From assembly GCF_004000805.1 (NCBI RefSeq), contig NZ_BILY01000002.1, positions 1 through 64,000 of the forward strand: 64,000 bases of DNA. The letters are read 5' to 3'. The position numbers were made by a program, and so were the translations under genes. The notes beneath the pieces are model-generated. The model did no database searches. It had not been told where the DNA came from and saw only the letters and a list, made by a program, of their open reading frames with translations. Every line of letters starts with the position of its first letter. The stretch's first letter is position 1. Source of the stretch: Paenibacillus glycanilyticus NBRC 16618 (lineage in GTDB: Bacteria > Bacillota > Bacilli > Paenibacillales > Paenibacillaceae). Of the stretch, positions 8,017 to 17,146 are shown in pieces.

Positions 8017-8781
8017 TCAATTATCTTCCGGAAGCATAGGCAGCAGCCTGGCATCCTTCGTAAACCATAAGCGGTAACTGATCAAGCTGAGCACCATTGC
8101 GGTCATTGCCGCGGAGGAGGCCAGCACGAACATAATGAGGATCTGATAACGGACCGCTTCAATCGGATCCGCTCCCGCTACAATCATCCCTGTCATCATG
8201 CCGGGAAGCTGCACCAGTCCAACCGTCTTCATGCCGTCTAACGTCGGAATCATGCTGGCTCTGACAGAGCGGCGCAAGGAACCGTGGACCGCCTGCTTTT
8301 CCGTTGCCCCCAGGGCAAGAAGCATCTCCATCTCGCCCCTGGCGGTCTCCATCTCCCTCTTCATCTGGTTCAAGAGCAAGCCGCATACGATCATCGAGCT
8401 TCCAATAATAATACCGCTGACAGGTATGATATATTGCGGCGTTGGATCTATAATGCTTAGGCCAAGCAGAATCGCCATCGTTACCCCTTCCGTGCAGGCC
8501 AGTGCTATAGCAATCCGGCTGCGGATCCCCCGGACGTGCTTCGCCTTGGCTCCCGCATTCCATGCGGCAACCATAATCATGCATAAAATAATAATAATGA
8601 TGAAAGCCGGATGGCTTGTTTCGAAAACGAAATGAAGAACGTAGCCGATAAACAGCAGTTGAACCGCCGACCGGATCGTGCCGATCAGAATTTCCTTCTC
8701 CAGCCCAAGCTTCTGTTTCATGGAGATTAAGGCCGCAACCGCAACAAAGCATACGGTGCATAGGAGGGCCATATTATTCAT
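8017..8781 (-). CDS. fetB: FetB-like ABC permease (UPF0014/YbbM)
   Basis: Inner-membrane permease of the FetAB iron-export type, 254 residues with about 6-7 hydrophobic segments. Seen: the family's GLEKEILIGTIRSAVQLLFIGYVL segment near 25-50, the central EGVTMAILLGL and VSGIIIGSSMIVCGLLLNQMKRE, and the conserved ALGATEKQAVHGSLRRSVRASMIPTLDGMKTVGLVQLPGMMTGMIVAGADP loop region. Its ATG overlaps the ATPase stop by four bases (ATGA). In E. coli FetAB lowers iron stress under oxidative conditions; substrate here is inferred from family only. Confidence 0.85.
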   Translation of the reverse strand: MNNMALLCTVCFVAVAALISMKQKLGLEKEILIGTIRSAVQLLFIGYVLHFVFETSHPAFIIIIILCMIMVAAWNAGAKAKHVRGIRSRIAIALACTEGVTMAILLGLSIIDPTPQYIIPVSGIIIGSSMIVCGLLLNQMKREMETARGEMEMLLALGATEKQAVHGSLRRSVRASMIPTLDGMKTVGLVQLPGMMTGMIVAGADPIEAVRYQILIMFVLASSAAMTAMVLSLISYRLWFTKDARLLPMLPEDN

Positions 8782-9536
8782 TGCTTCTCCCCCCCTGTTT
8801 CCTGCAAGCTGTGTATAAACAAGCCCGCCTGTTCCGTAGCCGGATTTTCGAAAAACACCTCTGTAGCGCTCCTCTCAAGCAACCTTCCTTCGGCCATAAA
8901 CCAGACTTGATTGCTGATCAAGCGTGCCTGATCCAGATCATGCGTAATCCACAGGTATGCTCTCTCCAATCCATTGGCCTGTCCAGCCGCCCAATCCATT
9001 AGAAGCTTCTCGACGGCTCTCTTGCTTGCCGGATCTAACGAAGACGTAATTTCATCAAGCAGCAGCAGCTCGGGATGAAGCAGCAGGGAACGGACAAGCG
9101 CAAGCCGCTGCTGCTCGCCGCCGGAGAGATCCGAAGCCTGCTTGTCCCAATCCATCTTCCCTAAGCCAACAGCCTCCATATAGCTGCGGGCCAGTTCTTC
9201 TTCGAAAGGCTTATGATGCAGCTCGCTGACCGTACGGAGATTGTGAGCAACCGTGCCGCTTCGCATGACCGGCTTCTGCGCCACATAGGTAACCTTTTTG
9301 CGCCAGCTTTGCGGCTTGCATTCCGCGGATGTCTGCCCATCCAATTGAAGGTCGCCCTTATCGAAAGGCTCGAGCAGCGAAAGAATACGGAGCAGCGTGC
9401 TTTTCCCTTGGCCGGAGCCTCCCAGCAGAACAATCCGGTCTTCCGGCCGGATCTCTGCCGTAACGCCGGTGAACAGCCACTCATTACGGTTATCGAACTT
9501 GGATTTTGCCATTTCATTTACCAGCAATACGGTCAC
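8778..9536 (-). CDS. fetA: FetA-like ABC transporter ATPase
   Basis: Nucleotide-binding partner of the downstream FetB-like permease. Seen: Walker A GGSGQGKST (residues 39-47), Q-loop VAQKPVMRSGTVAHNL near 86-100, signature LSGGEQQRLALVRSLL near 138, Walker B LLLLDEITSSLD near 160, and the switch His in LWITHD. 252 residues is slightly longer than E. coli FetA because of a C-terminal tail. It lies 25 bases after the DUF445 gene and overlaps fetB by four bases, so the three form one minus-strand transcription unit. Confidence 0.87.
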   Translation of the reverse strand: MTVLLVNEMAKSKFDNRNEWLFTGVTAEIRPEDRIVLLGGSGQGKSTLLRILSLLEPFDKGDLQLDGQTSAECKPQSWRKKVTYVAQKPVMRSGTVAHNLRTVSELHHKPFEEELARSYMEAVGLGKMDWDKQASDLSGGEQQRLALVRSLLLHPELLLLDEITSSLDPASKRAVEKLLMDWAAGQANGLERAYLWITHDLDQARLISNQVWFMAEGRLLERSATEVFFENPATEQAGLFIHSLQETGGEKQ

Positions 9537-9561
9537 TTATTTATCCTCCAATACGGCCTCA

Positions 9562-10797
9562 TTAGAAGAAGGAAAGGATGATGCCGACGATAAAGCCGCA
9601 CACCGCGCCGTTCACCCTAATCCACTGCAGGTCCTTGCCGATCTTCTGCTCCAGCATTTGAACGAGCGCCTGATCATCCATTTGGTTGACGTTATCCCGC
9701 ACCAGCACGCCAATCCGGTAATGGTTCTTCTCGATCCAGCTGACCAAATAAGCCAGAATAGACTGTTCCCAGCGATGGATTAACTCTTCTCTGCTCTTCG
9801 CCTGCTCGACCAGGAAGCGGAAGGCTTTGACGAGAATGCGTCCCCCGTTCAAGCATTCCTCCTCCAGCTTATCGAGCAGCAGCTGACGGAGCTCTTCCAG
9901 ACGAAGATGGATAAACCGTTCCACTCCAACGCTCTCCGCGCCGGACTCCAGTCCAGCCTTCAAGCGGGTCATCAGCTCTTCATTGGAAGACAAGGCCAAA
10001 GCATGCTTCTTCAATTCATCCAGCAGCTTCTGCCTGTTCGGATTGCCCGGCGTGCCAAGCTCCTTGATACTCGAGAGCAGCATGCCCTGAATGATCGGCC
10101 CCAGCTTCTCCGGACTCATAAAGCCAACAAAGGCTTGCACGGCGAAGCCCATAAATCCTCCTACCTGCAATTCTTCCATCTTGCTATGCGCCAGTCTTCC
10201 GAAGAATTGCTCGGTTTCCCGCTTCTTCACCCATTCCTGTCCTTGTGCAAGAACGAAATCCAATGCTTTCTCGTCCCATCCTTCATAGACGAATTTGTCC
10301 ATCAGCTTGTCTACGATCGGAACGATATCCTGCTTGCGGATATAATCCACGGCAAGCTCCTGAATTTTGGCGCTCAGCTTCTCGAGCGGAACCTCTTCAA
10401 GCGACGACTGGGCGAACCGCAGAATGCCAACCCTCAATTTGCGCTTGCCGATCAGTCCCGTAATGCCCGATGCCAATCCTCTGAACAGCTTGAGCTCCTT
10501 CAGCTTTTTGCTGATGCTTTCCTTGTTCAGCAGCTCGTTTTCCATCGCCGATATGAGAGAATTGACGATTTTGTCCCTGTTCTTCAGCAGCAGGGACGTA
10601 TGCGGAATCGGAATGCCGAACGGATGACGGAACAAAGCAGTAACCGCAAACCAATCCGCAATTCCCCCTACAAGACCGGCTTCAAAGCCGCTCTCGAGGA
10701 GCCGCGTCCACCAATTGTCCGGCAGCCACAACCTGGTTACGATAAAGCCGATAAACATAATGGCCAATGACAAACTCGCAATGTATCTTGATTTCAT
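9562..10797 (-). CDS. DUF445 family membrane protein
   Basis: 411-residue protein with a hydrophobic segment at the N-terminus (about 8-28) and another at the very C-terminus (VCGFIVGIILSFF), the usual DUF445/YheB layout with a long helical middle. Seen: the family's EAGLVGGIADWFAVTALFRHPFGIPIPHTSLL block right after the first membrane segment. No biochemical role is established for the family. It is the first gene of the fetAB-like unit, which hints at a membrane or metal-related function but proves none. Confidence 0.85.
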   Translation of the reverse strand: MKSRYIASLSLAIMFIGFIVTRLWLPDNWWTRLLESGFEAGLVGGIADWFAVTALFRHPFGIPIPHTSLLLKNRDKIVNSLISAMENELLNKESISKKLKELKLFRGLASGITGLIGKRKLRVGILRFAQSSLEEVPLEKLSAKIQELAVDYIRKQDIVPIVDKLMDKFVYEGWDEKALDFVLAQGQEWVKKRETEQFFGRLAHSKMEELQVGGFMGFAVQAFVGFMSPEKLGPIIQGMLLSSIKELGTPGNPNRQKLLDELKKHALALSSNEELMTRLKAGLESGAESVGVERFIHLRLEELRQLLLDKLEEECLNGGRILVKAFRFLVEQAKSREELIHRWEQSILAYLVSWIEKNHYRIGVLVRDNVNQMDDQALVQMLEQKIGKDLQWIRVNGAVCGFIVGIILSFF

Positions 10798-10909
10798 AGT
10801 AGCTGTAGTCCTCCTGTACCGTTTGCTTTATACTAATTATACCAGATAACGTCGGGAACTTAGAATTTTCGCATAAGTCCTAGGCTTTCCATGAAAGGTG
10901 ATATACGGC

Positions 10910-12253
10910 TTGAAGAAATCCATGCTAACCAAAATCAGTCCTCCGCAAATTCTGACCGCAGGTTTTATTGTTATTATTATGATCGGTTCTATCCTTCTTT
11001 CGTTGCCCTACGCTTCGGAAGACGGCATGCAAACGCCTTTTATCGATGCCTTCTTTACCGCCACAACGGCGGCCTGCGTAACCGGTCTTGTCGTTGTCGA
11101 TACCGGGACCCATTTCTCTGCCTTCGGCGAGCTTGTCATCCTGATGCTGATGCAGGTCGGCGGACTTGGCTTTATGACGATGGCCACCTTATTCGCTCTC
11201 GCCTTCCGCAAACGGATCTCGCTCCGGGAACGGCTGTGGCTGCAGGAATCGATGAGCCATACCTCGCTTGAAGGGATTGTCCGTTTTATCCGCCGCGTCC
11301 TGATCTACGCGTTTACGATTGAATTCGCCGGTGCCCTGCTCCTTACCTTGCGCTGGTCGGCTATGATGCCGTTTGACAAAGCCTTATATTACGGCGTCTT
11401 CCATAGCGTATCCATGTTCACGAATGCAGGCCTCGATATAATGGGACCGATTCATGGTCCTTTTAACAGCTTTACCAATCACGTCGACGATCCGATTATT
11501 AACGCGGTCCTGATGCTGCTTATTTTTCTTGGCGGGATCGGCTTTATCGTTCTGGCCGAAGTGATTGACTATCCGAAGATACGCAAGCTGTCGTTACACT
11601 CCAAGGTTGTGCTGTATACGTCCGGCCTCTTGTTCTTGGGAGGAGCGGTTCTCCTCTTTATATTCGAATATACCAACACGCTTGAGCCTCTTAGCTTTGC
11701 GGGCAAGCTGTACAGCTCCTTGTTCCAGTCGATCTCGCCGCGGTCCGGCGGCGCGAATACGCTGAATATCGCCGATATGCGCAATGCGAGCCAATTCCTG
11801 CTTATTATTCTGATGTTTATCGGGGCCTCCCCGGGATCCGCGGGCGGCGGCATTAAGGTCACGACTTTCGCCATTCTGATCGGAGCCGTTATTGCCATGA
11901 TCCGCGGGAAAGAGGATGTCGTCTTCTTCAAGCGACGTTTGGCAAAAGACCGGGTACACAAAGCCCTGACGATTACGGCCGTATCCGTTGCCACCATCGT
12001 CTTGTTTACGATGATTCTGTCCGCTACGGAGGAGACGGATTTCCTGACGGTGATGTTCGAGGTTACCTCCGCCTTCGGAACGACGGGCTTATCGATGGGG
12101 TTAACCCCGCATTTGACCGACATCGGGAAAATCTTAATCATTATCGTTATGTTTGTCGGAAGGATGGGGCCGCTCACCCTCGCTTATACCCTGGTTCCGA
12201 ATCAGTCCAAAGAGCTTTACCGGCACCCGGAAGGAAAGATTACAATCGGATAA
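10910..12253 (+). CDS. ktrB: KtrB/TrkH-type potassium channel subunit
   Basis: Membrane subunit of a Ktr-type K+ uptake system. Seen: four M1-P-M2 repeats with filter-like segments, e.g. TTAACVTGLVVVDTG, SMFTNAGLDIMG, SPRSGGANTLN and SAFGTTGLSMGLTP, and the gating-loop glycines GASPGSAGGGIKVTTFA. It lacks the extra N-terminal helices of TrkH, which fits KtrB. AAAGGTG sits 9 bases before TTG at 10910, whereas the ATG at 10922 and GTG at 10898 are badly spaced, so a TTG start is chosen (447 residues). The regulatory KtrA/TrkA subunit is not adjacent and must be supplied from elsewhere. No c-di-AMP riboswitch was seen in the short leader. Confidence 0.9.
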   Translation: MKKSMLTKISPPQILTAGFIVIIMIGSILLSLPYASEDGMQTPFIDAFFTATTAACVTGLVVVDTGTHFSAFGELVILMLMQVGGLGFMTMATLFALAFRKRISLRERLWLQESMSHTSLEGIVRFIRRVLIYAFTIEFAGALLLTLRWSAMMPFDKALYYGVFHSVSMFTNAGLDIMGPIHGPFNSFTNHVDDPIINAVLMLLIFLGGIGFIVLAEVIDYPKIRKLSLHSKVVLYTSGLLFLGGAVLLFIFEYTNTLEPLSFAGKLYSSLFQSISPRSGGANTLNIADMRNASQFLLIILMFIGASPGSAGGGIKVTTFAILIGAVIAMIRGKEDVVFFKRRLAKDRVHKALTITAVSVATIVLFTMILSATEETDFLTVMFEVTSAFGTTGLSMGLTPHLTDIGKILIIIVMFVGRMGPLTLAYTLVPNQSKELYRHPEGKITIG

Positions 12254-12262
12254 AGGAAACGT

Positions 12263-12296
12263 AAGGCCATCCCGCCTATGCGGGATGGCCTTTTCT
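12263..12296 (+). terminator. Terminator of ktrB
   Basis: Twelve-pair stem (12263-12274/12281-12292) with a 6-base loop and a T-run, 10 bases after the stop. Confidence 0.85.
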
Positions 12297-12347
12297 CATG
12301 CTTAAAAGCAGGAAAAATATTCTTTTTGCAAATCGCTCGTCCTGATA

Positions 12348-12382
12348 TTGAATTAATATACATTATACTGTATATTAATTCA
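12348..12382 (+). promoter_or_regulatory. argD promoter fully covered by a paired ArgR-type operator
   Basis: -35 TTGAAT (12348-12353), 17-base spacer, -10 TATATT (12371-12376). Two 14-base half-sites TGAATTAATATACA (12349-12362) and TGTATATTAATTCA (12369-12382) are perfect inverted copies separated by six bases. Each differs by one base from the ARG-box core TGAATWWWWATTCA, and the spacing equals two adjacent 18-base boxes, as hexameric ArgR/AhrC requires. Repression by arginine is inferred. Confidence 0.8.
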
Positions 12383-12413
12383 CATCATGTTAGAGATGGA
12401 GGTTCGATCATTC

Positions 12414-13640
12414 ATGCAATCGTTAACGAAAACAACCGACGGTTTGCTCGCATCCGCCAAGCAATCGCTCCTATATACGGCTAAACGTCCTGAAGTAGTC
12501 ATGACCCGCGGGGAAGGCATGTATATGTGGGATACCGAAGACAAGGCTTATCTGGACTTTATTGGGGGTTGGGCGGTGACGAGTCTTGGGCATTCCCCTG
12601 CCGTATTGCAGGAGGCTCTCGCACATCAAAGCGGTCAACTCGTGCATGCTAGTCCGGGATTCTATAACAAGCCCATGATTGAGTTCGCGAACCTCCTTAC
12701 GGAGATTTCGGGCTTTGACAAAGTCTTCTTCGCAAGCAGCGGCGCCGAGGCGAACGAAAGCGCGATCAAGCTTGCCCGGAAGCACGGCGCCCTTCATCTG
12801 AACGGAGCTTACGAGATTATTACGTTGACGAACAGCTTCCACGGCAGAACGCTGGCCACGATGTCGGCAACCGGCAAACCGGCGTTCGAGAATTTATTCG
12901 AGCCTAAGGTCCCAGGCTTCAAGCATGTGCCGATTAATGACTTCGACGCCTGCTTTGCCGCGATCAGCGATAAAACCTGCGCGATTATGCTTGAGCTTGT
13001 ACAAGGCGAAAGCGGCGTCCACTCGGTGGATGCTCCTTATTTGCAAGCCTTGCGCAAAGCCTGCGACGTATACGACATTATGCTGATTTTCGACGAAGTA
13101 CAGACCGGCCTCGGAAGAACCGGAAAGCTGTTTGCTTACGAGCATTACGGGGTGAAGCCGGACGTGATGACGCTCGCAAAAGGAATCGCCGGCGGATTCC
13201 CGCTTTCGGCGATGCTGACTACGGAGCAATACGATCTGTTCGAGCCGGGGGATCAAGGCGGCACCTATAGCGCGGCGCCGCTTGGCATGGCGGCCGGCCA
13301 TGCGGTCGTGAGCGAAATCCTGCAGCGGGGACTAACGGATAATGCGGCAAAACAGGGGGCTTTTATTCAAGAGAAGCTGAACGGGCTGGCTAACAATTAT
13401 GCGGTCAGTCAAGTCCGCGGCAAAGGACTGCTGCTTGCTTTTGACGTACCCGAGGGAACTGCCCCAGCCCTTGCCGAACAGTGCATGAACAACGGTCTGC
13501 TTGTGAATGCGCCAAATGCGCGCACGATTCGCTTAATGCCGCCGCTTATCGTAACCGCCGAGGATGTAGAGAAGATGATTGGGATTCTTACGGGCGTACT
13601 GGAAACCTGCGGTCTGAAAAATGAGGCCGTTTATTCCTGA
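12414..13640 (+). CDS. argD: Acetylornithine aminotransferase-like class III PLP enzyme
   Basis: Class III aminotransferase of 408 residues, most like N-acetylornithine aminotransferase (arginine biosynthesis). Seen: DFIGGWAVTSLGHS, FFASSGAEANESAIKLARK (PLP phosphate contact), SFHGRTLATMSATG, FDEVQTGLGRTGK with Asp217 for the pyridine nitrogen, and TLAKGIAGGFPLS with Lys246 as Schiff-base lysine. ATG 12414 has GGAGG 11 bases upstream; the in-frame ATG at 12387 has none. The gene stands apart from other arg genes, but the operator over its promoter supports arginine control. A degradative ornithine aminotransferase role is possible but less likely. It overlaps the convergent thioesterase gene by 10 bases. 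Confidence 0.88.
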   Translation: MQSLTKTTDGLLASAKQSLLYTAKRPEVVMTRGEGMYMWDTEDKAYLDFIGGWAVTSLGHSPAVLQEALAHQSGQLVHASPGFYNKPMIEFANLLTEISGFDKVFFASSGAEANESAIKLARKHGALHLNGAYEIITLTNSFHGRTLATMSATGKPAFENLFEPKVPGFKHVPINDFDACFAAISDKTCAIMLELVQGESGVHSVDAPYLQALRKACDVYDIMLIFDEVQTGLGRTGKLFAYEHYGVKPDVMTLAKGIAGGFPLSAMLTTEQYDLFEPGDQGGTYSAAPLGMAAGHAVVSEILQRGLTDNAAKQGAFIQEKLNGLANNYAVSQVRGKGLLLAFDVPEGTAPALAEQCMNNGLLVNAPNARTIRLMPPLIVTAEDVEKMIGILTGVLETCGLKNEAVYS

Positions 13641-14032
13641 GATTTGAAAAACTTCCTAAGCTCGTCCGGGACCGCGCGGCTTTTGCGGGTGGATTGATCC
13701 ATCGTTACGCTCGTAACCAAGGCATCGGCCCGCACTTCGCCGCGCTCGTCCTTAATCTCCTGCTTCAGAACGTAGCTGGAATTGCCTATTCGTTCAGGCT
13801 GGCAGGTGACCGTTAATTGGTCTCCTTGCCTGCACTCGCTTCTATAGTTTACGTTGATGTTTACGGTAACCGTTTGTATATTCATGCTGGCGAAGGCTTC
13901 ATAAGGAAGCCCGCATAACTCGTACCATTCCTCTCGTCCCCATTCGAAATATTCCAGGTACTTTGCGTTGTTCACATGGCCGTTGACGTCAATTTCCGTA
14001 GAGCGAACAATGATAGGCAGCGACGATTTCAT
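13631..14032 (-). CDS. Hotdog-fold acyl-CoA thioesterase (4HBT type)
   Basis: Small thioesterase of 133 residues in the 4-hydroxybenzoyl-CoA thioesterase/YbgC group. Seen: STEIDVNGHVNNAKYLEYFEWGREEW, with the DVNGHVNN active-site loop where Asp acts on the thioester, and the VNINVNYRSECRQGDQLTV strand pair. The first ATG (14041) is only one base after GGAG, so the ATG at 14032 with 10-base spacing is preferred. Acyl substrate is unknown. Its 3' end overlaps the 3' end of argD on the other strand. Confidence 0.85.
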   Translation of the reverse strand: MKSSLPIIVRSTEIDVNGHVNNAKYLEYFEWGREEWYELCGLPYEAFASMNIQTVTVNINVNYRSECRQGDQLTVTCQPERIGNSSYVLKQEIKDERGEVRADALVTSVTMDQSTRKSRAVPDELRKFFKSQE

Positions 14033-14098
14033 CTCATCCATTCTCCTTCTATATATTAATGTGGCTACTTATTAAAATAACACATGCCCTTAAGTTAG

Positions 14099-14124
14099 CA
14101 AAAAGCCCGCCATGCGGCGGGCTG
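14099..14124 (-). terminator. Terminator after the PLP enzyme gene
   Basis: Perfect 8-pair GC-rich stem (14105-14112/14117-14124) with loop ATGC, followed on the minus strand by five T. Confidence 0.85.
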
Positions 14125-14155
14125 CTGTCCTGCTATTCCTTATAACTGACTGACG

Positions 14156-15316
14156 TTATGTTCCAATAACGTGCCGCCATGCCTGCTCGATATCCCCGAT
14201 CAGCGTTTGCGGATCCTCCAGACCGATGTACAGTCGGGCTACAGAAGGGTTATTCCCCGTTGCATTGCGGCTTGCAGGCGTTTGCCCAACCGTCACCAGA
14301 CTTTCGAAGCCGCCCCAGCTGACTCCAATCCGGAAGTAACGCAAGGCGTCCGCCCACTTCTTCAGCATTTCTGCCGGCAACTGCGTTTCGAAGGAAAATA
14401 GGCTGCCGTACCCGTCCAATTGCTTGCATGCGAGAGCGTGCTGCGGATGCGAAGGCAGACCGGGGTGATTCACGCGGTTCACGAGCGGATGCTTCTCCAT
14501 AAATTCCGCGATAATCAACCCGCTGCTATGATGTCTTTCCATCCTGAGAGGCAGCGTTCGCAGCCCCCGGATCATGAGGGAAGCCGTATGCGGAGTCATA
14601 ACGCCCCCAAACAGCATATACCCTTTGTTTGCAATTTCATCGATCAGGTCCGCGCGGCCTGCCACGACGCCTCCCAGGCAATCGCTATGGCCGGAGAAAT
14701 ATTTGGTCATCGAGTGGAGCACGAGATCTATTCCCCAATTAAGCGGACGCTGGTAGCATGGCGTCGCCCAGCTGCTGTCAATCATCGTAAGAACGCCCTC
14801 GCGTTTCGCAAGCGCCGCGACTCCCTCCAAGTCCTGAAGCTGGAACAAGCCCGATGTCGGGCTCTCCAGATAGATCAGTCGCGTGTGCGGCCGTAACTGG
14901 TCTTCGAAGTCAGATAACAGACAGCCGTCGACGTAGGTTACTTCGACCCGGTACCGTTCCGACAATTCGTCCAGGAACTGCCTCGTTGGTCCATAAGCTT
15001 GATTGACGCAGATGACATGGTCTCCTGATCTCAACAGCGCGTGCAAGGAGCCGGCTATGGCAGCCATCCCCGACGCGAAGCAGCGCGCCCGTTCAGCCTC
15101 TTCCAATTCCGCTATTTTGCCCTCCAAATATTGTACCGTCGGATTATTCCCCCGGGAATAGACGGTAGCAGCCAATACGTCCTGCATGGCATGATCGAAT
15201 GACTCATGGTTTTCGAACGCAAACAGGCTATTTTGATAAATCGGCATCGTGACGGCGCCGTAATGCTTCGTGTCCACTTCGTCATGCGCTACTTTGGTAT
15301 GCAGTCCTTCATTCAT
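14156..15316 (-). CDS. Cys/Met metabolism PLP-dependent enzyme (cystathionine lyase/gamma-synthase type)
   Basis: Fold-type I PLP enzyme of 386 residues in the MetB/MetC family. Seen: VYSRGNNPTVQYLEGKIAELEEAERARCFASGMAAI (the YSR-NPT block that contacts PLP phosphate), Asp in LTMIDSSWATP, and HSMTKYFSGHSD with Lys205 as Schiff-base lysine. The exact reaction (beta-lyase, gamma-lyase or synthase) cannot be fixed. GGGAGAG precedes ATG 15316 by 7 bases; an in-frame ATG at 15337 lacks a site. It is the last gene after two sugar-type ABC permeases, only 52 bases apart, which is unusual company and suggests it acts on the imported compound. Confidence 0.82.
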   Translation of the reverse strand: MNEGLHTKVAHDEVDTKHYGAVTMPIYQNSLFAFENHESFDHAMQDVLAATVYSRGNNPTVQYLEGKIAELEEAERARCFASGMAAIAGSLHALLRSGDHVICVNQAYGPTRQFLDELSERYRVEVTYVDGCLLSDFEDQLRPHTRLIYLESPTSGLFQLQDLEGVAALAKREGVLTMIDSSWATPCYQRPLNWGIDLVLHSMTKYFSGHSDCLGGVVAGRADLIDEIANKGYMLFGGVMTPHTASLMIRGLRTLPLRMERHHSSGLIIAEFMEKHPLVNRVNHPGLPSHPQHALACKQLDGYGSLFSFETQLPAEMLKKWADALRYFRIGVSWGGFESLVTVGQTPASRNATGNNPSVARLYIGLEDPQTLIGDIEQAWRHVIGT

Positions 15317-15368
15317 TCGGTTTCTCTCCCTATGCATTCATTCCTTTGTTTGCGTCATTCCGCCGCTA

Positions 15369-16196
15369 TTAACCCTTCTCGGCGCCTTGCGTCAGCCCTT
15401 CCACGATATACCGCTGAGCGAACGCAAACAGAACGACGGTCGGAATGACGGACAATACGGTACCGGCGGACATGGAACCCCAATCCACGTCGAACTTCAT
15501 GACGAAGGAGTTCATCGCCACGGGCAGCGTCTTCAAATTCTCATCGTCAATAAACATAACCGCCATAAACAGCTCGTTCCAATTTTGCACGAATGCGAAA
15601 ATAAAGGTGGATGCGATTCCGGGCAGCATGACCGGTATAATGACCCGAATCAGAGCCGTCAGCCTGGAGCAGCCGTCAATCATCGCCGCTTCCTCCAGAC
15701 TGCTGGGAATTCGCTGGAAGAACCCCCGAAGCATAATCGTGGAAAAAGGAATAAGCATAACCGTGTAGGCAAGAACCAAGGAAAACCGGTTATTAATCAA
15801 GTTCATGTCGGCCATCAGCAGATAGAGCGGCGCGAGCGAAATAAACCCGGGCAGCATTTGCGTCAAGAAAAAGGCCATCATAATTTGCTTATGCCCCCGG
15901 AACTGGAACCGGGCCATGACATAACCGCTTAACGTTGCAATGCAGATGACGATAAGTGCGGCAATTACCGAAATAAGCAGACTGTTTCCGATATAGACAT
16001 GAAACTTTGAAACTTTAAAAATATTGGCATAGTTTTCGAAGGTAAATTTCTCCGGCCAATACCGAATCGGCAAAGAAAAAATCTCCTTGCGCGGCTTAAG
16101 CGAAGTGATTACGATCCAATAGAGCGGAAAAACCATAATGAGGAAAAAGATGCCGAGATAAAGCGACTTCAGGCCCGTCAACGCGCGTTGCTTCAT
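15369..16196 (-). CDS. CUT1 ABC permease, MalG type
   Basis: Second inner-membrane permease of the transporter, 275 residues with six hydrophobic segments. Seen: the short basic N-terminus and first segment LYLGIFFLIMVFPLYWIVITSLKPRKEIF, and the EAA loop EEAAMIDGCSRLTALIRVIIPVMLPGIASTF that docks the ATPase. No ATPase gene is in the locus; like most Bacillota CUT1 systems it probably shares an MsmX-type ATPase coded elsewhere. It abuts the first permease directly. Confidence 0.88.
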   Translation of the reverse strand: MKQRALTGLKSLYLGIFFLIMVFPLYWIVITSLKPRKEIFSLPIRYWPEKFTFENYANIFKVSKFHVYIGNSLLISVIAALIVICIATLSGYVMARFQFRGHKQIMMAFFLTQMLPGFISLAPLYLLMADMNLINNRFSLVLAYTVMLIPFSTIMLRGFFQRIPSSLEEAAMIDGCSRLTALIRVIIPVMLPGIASTFIFAFVQNWNELFMAVMFIDDENLKTLPVAMNSFVMKFDVDWGSMSAGTVLSVIPTVVLFAFAQRYIVEGLTQGAEKG

Positions 16197-17078
16197 CTAG
16201 AAGTCACCTGCCTTTTCCGATCTTGTAGCGAACAGATAAAACACGGTGTACAGCATAAGTATGATGATCATGATCACGCCAATCGCCGAGGCCATTCCGT
16301 AATCCCCGCCATAGATAATCTTATCCAGCATAAGCGAAGAGAGAATATGAGTCGTTCCGGCAGGTCCGCCGTTCGTAAGGCCGTAGATGATGGACGGATC
16401 GTTGAAGATCCAGATGGCCCGGAGCAAAGTCGTTGCGATAACCGTCGGCAGGATATAAGGAAACGTCACGTTAAAAAACTTGCGCAGCCCTCCGGCACCG
16501 TCCATTTCCGCCGCTTCGTACAGATCCGCGGGCACGGATTGCAGCGCGGCCAGCAGCATAATCGCGAAAAACGCGATGCCGTACCAGACGTTAGCGATGA
16601 TAACCGACGTCATGGCCCATTTCGGATCGGAGAGGAAGCCGATGCGCGTATCGATAAGGCCCGTTCGCATTAACAGATCGTTAATGACGCCAATTTGCGA
16701 GTTGAACATCCACTTCCAGATCAGGCCGATTAGAAAACCGGACAAAGCCCAGGAATAGAAAACAAAGCCTTGATAGATCCCTCTTCCCCTGAATTTTTTT
16801 CGCAGCGTCAGAGCAAGCGACAAACCGATCAGGAATTGCAGCACAAGCGAGAAAAACACCCAATACCCGCTGTTCTCGAGCGCCGAAAGAAACTTCGCGT
16901 CCCGAAACGCGGTTTCGAAGTTTTGCAAGCCGATGAACTGAACGTTGGTCAGGTCAAACAGCACGTAATTTTGAAACGCCATGACTACCCCTTGCAAAAA
17001 AGGATAGAACGTAAACACCAGCAGCAATGCCAATGCAGGAAGCAAACTGAGTAATATGTACCTTCGCTGCTTGCTCAT
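16197..17078 (-). CDS. CUT1 ABC permease, MalF/UgpA type
   Basis: First inner-membrane permease, 293 residues, six hydrophobic segments beginning ILLSLLPALALLLVFTFYPFL. Seen: the EAA loop YEAAEMDGAGGLRKFFNVTFPYILPTV near 195 and the NGGPAGTTHILSSLMLDKI loop typical of UgpA/MalF proteins in CUT1 systems. It lies 69 bases after the binding-protein gene, with a stable hairpin in the gap, and is immediately followed by the MalG-type partner. Confidence 0.88.
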   Translation of the reverse strand: MSKQRRYILLSLLPALALLLVFTFYPFLQGVVMAFQNYVLFDLTNVQFIGLQNFETAFRDAKFLSALENSGYWVFFSLVLQFLIGLSLALTLRKKFRGRGIYQGFVFYSWALSGFLIGLIWKWMFNSQIGVINDLLMRTGLIDTRIGFLSDPKWAMTSVIIANVWYGIAFFAIMLLAALQSVPADLYEAAEMDGAGGLRKFFNVTFPYILPTVIATTLLRAIWIFNDPSIIYGLTNGGPAGTTHILSSLMLDKIIYGGDYGMASAIGVIMIIILMLYTVFYLFATRSEKAGDF

Positions 17079-17107
17079 GCCATCTCACCTTCCCCCGCTA
17101 GTAAAAT

Positions 17108-17137
17108 GCGGCAGGCGGTTCTCATGCCGCCCACCGC
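17108..17137 (-). other. Intercistronic hairpin after a binding-protein gene
   Basis: About 12 pairs with G-U (17108-17119/17126-17137) between the binding-protein and permease genes and no T-run. It probably protects the upstream message from 3' decay so that the binding protein is made in excess. Confidence 0.55.
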
Positions 17138-17146
17138 TATTTAAGG

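Noticed and set aside
10798-10909. c-di-AMP riboswitch before ktrB
   Set aside because: The gap is too short and shows no matching structure.
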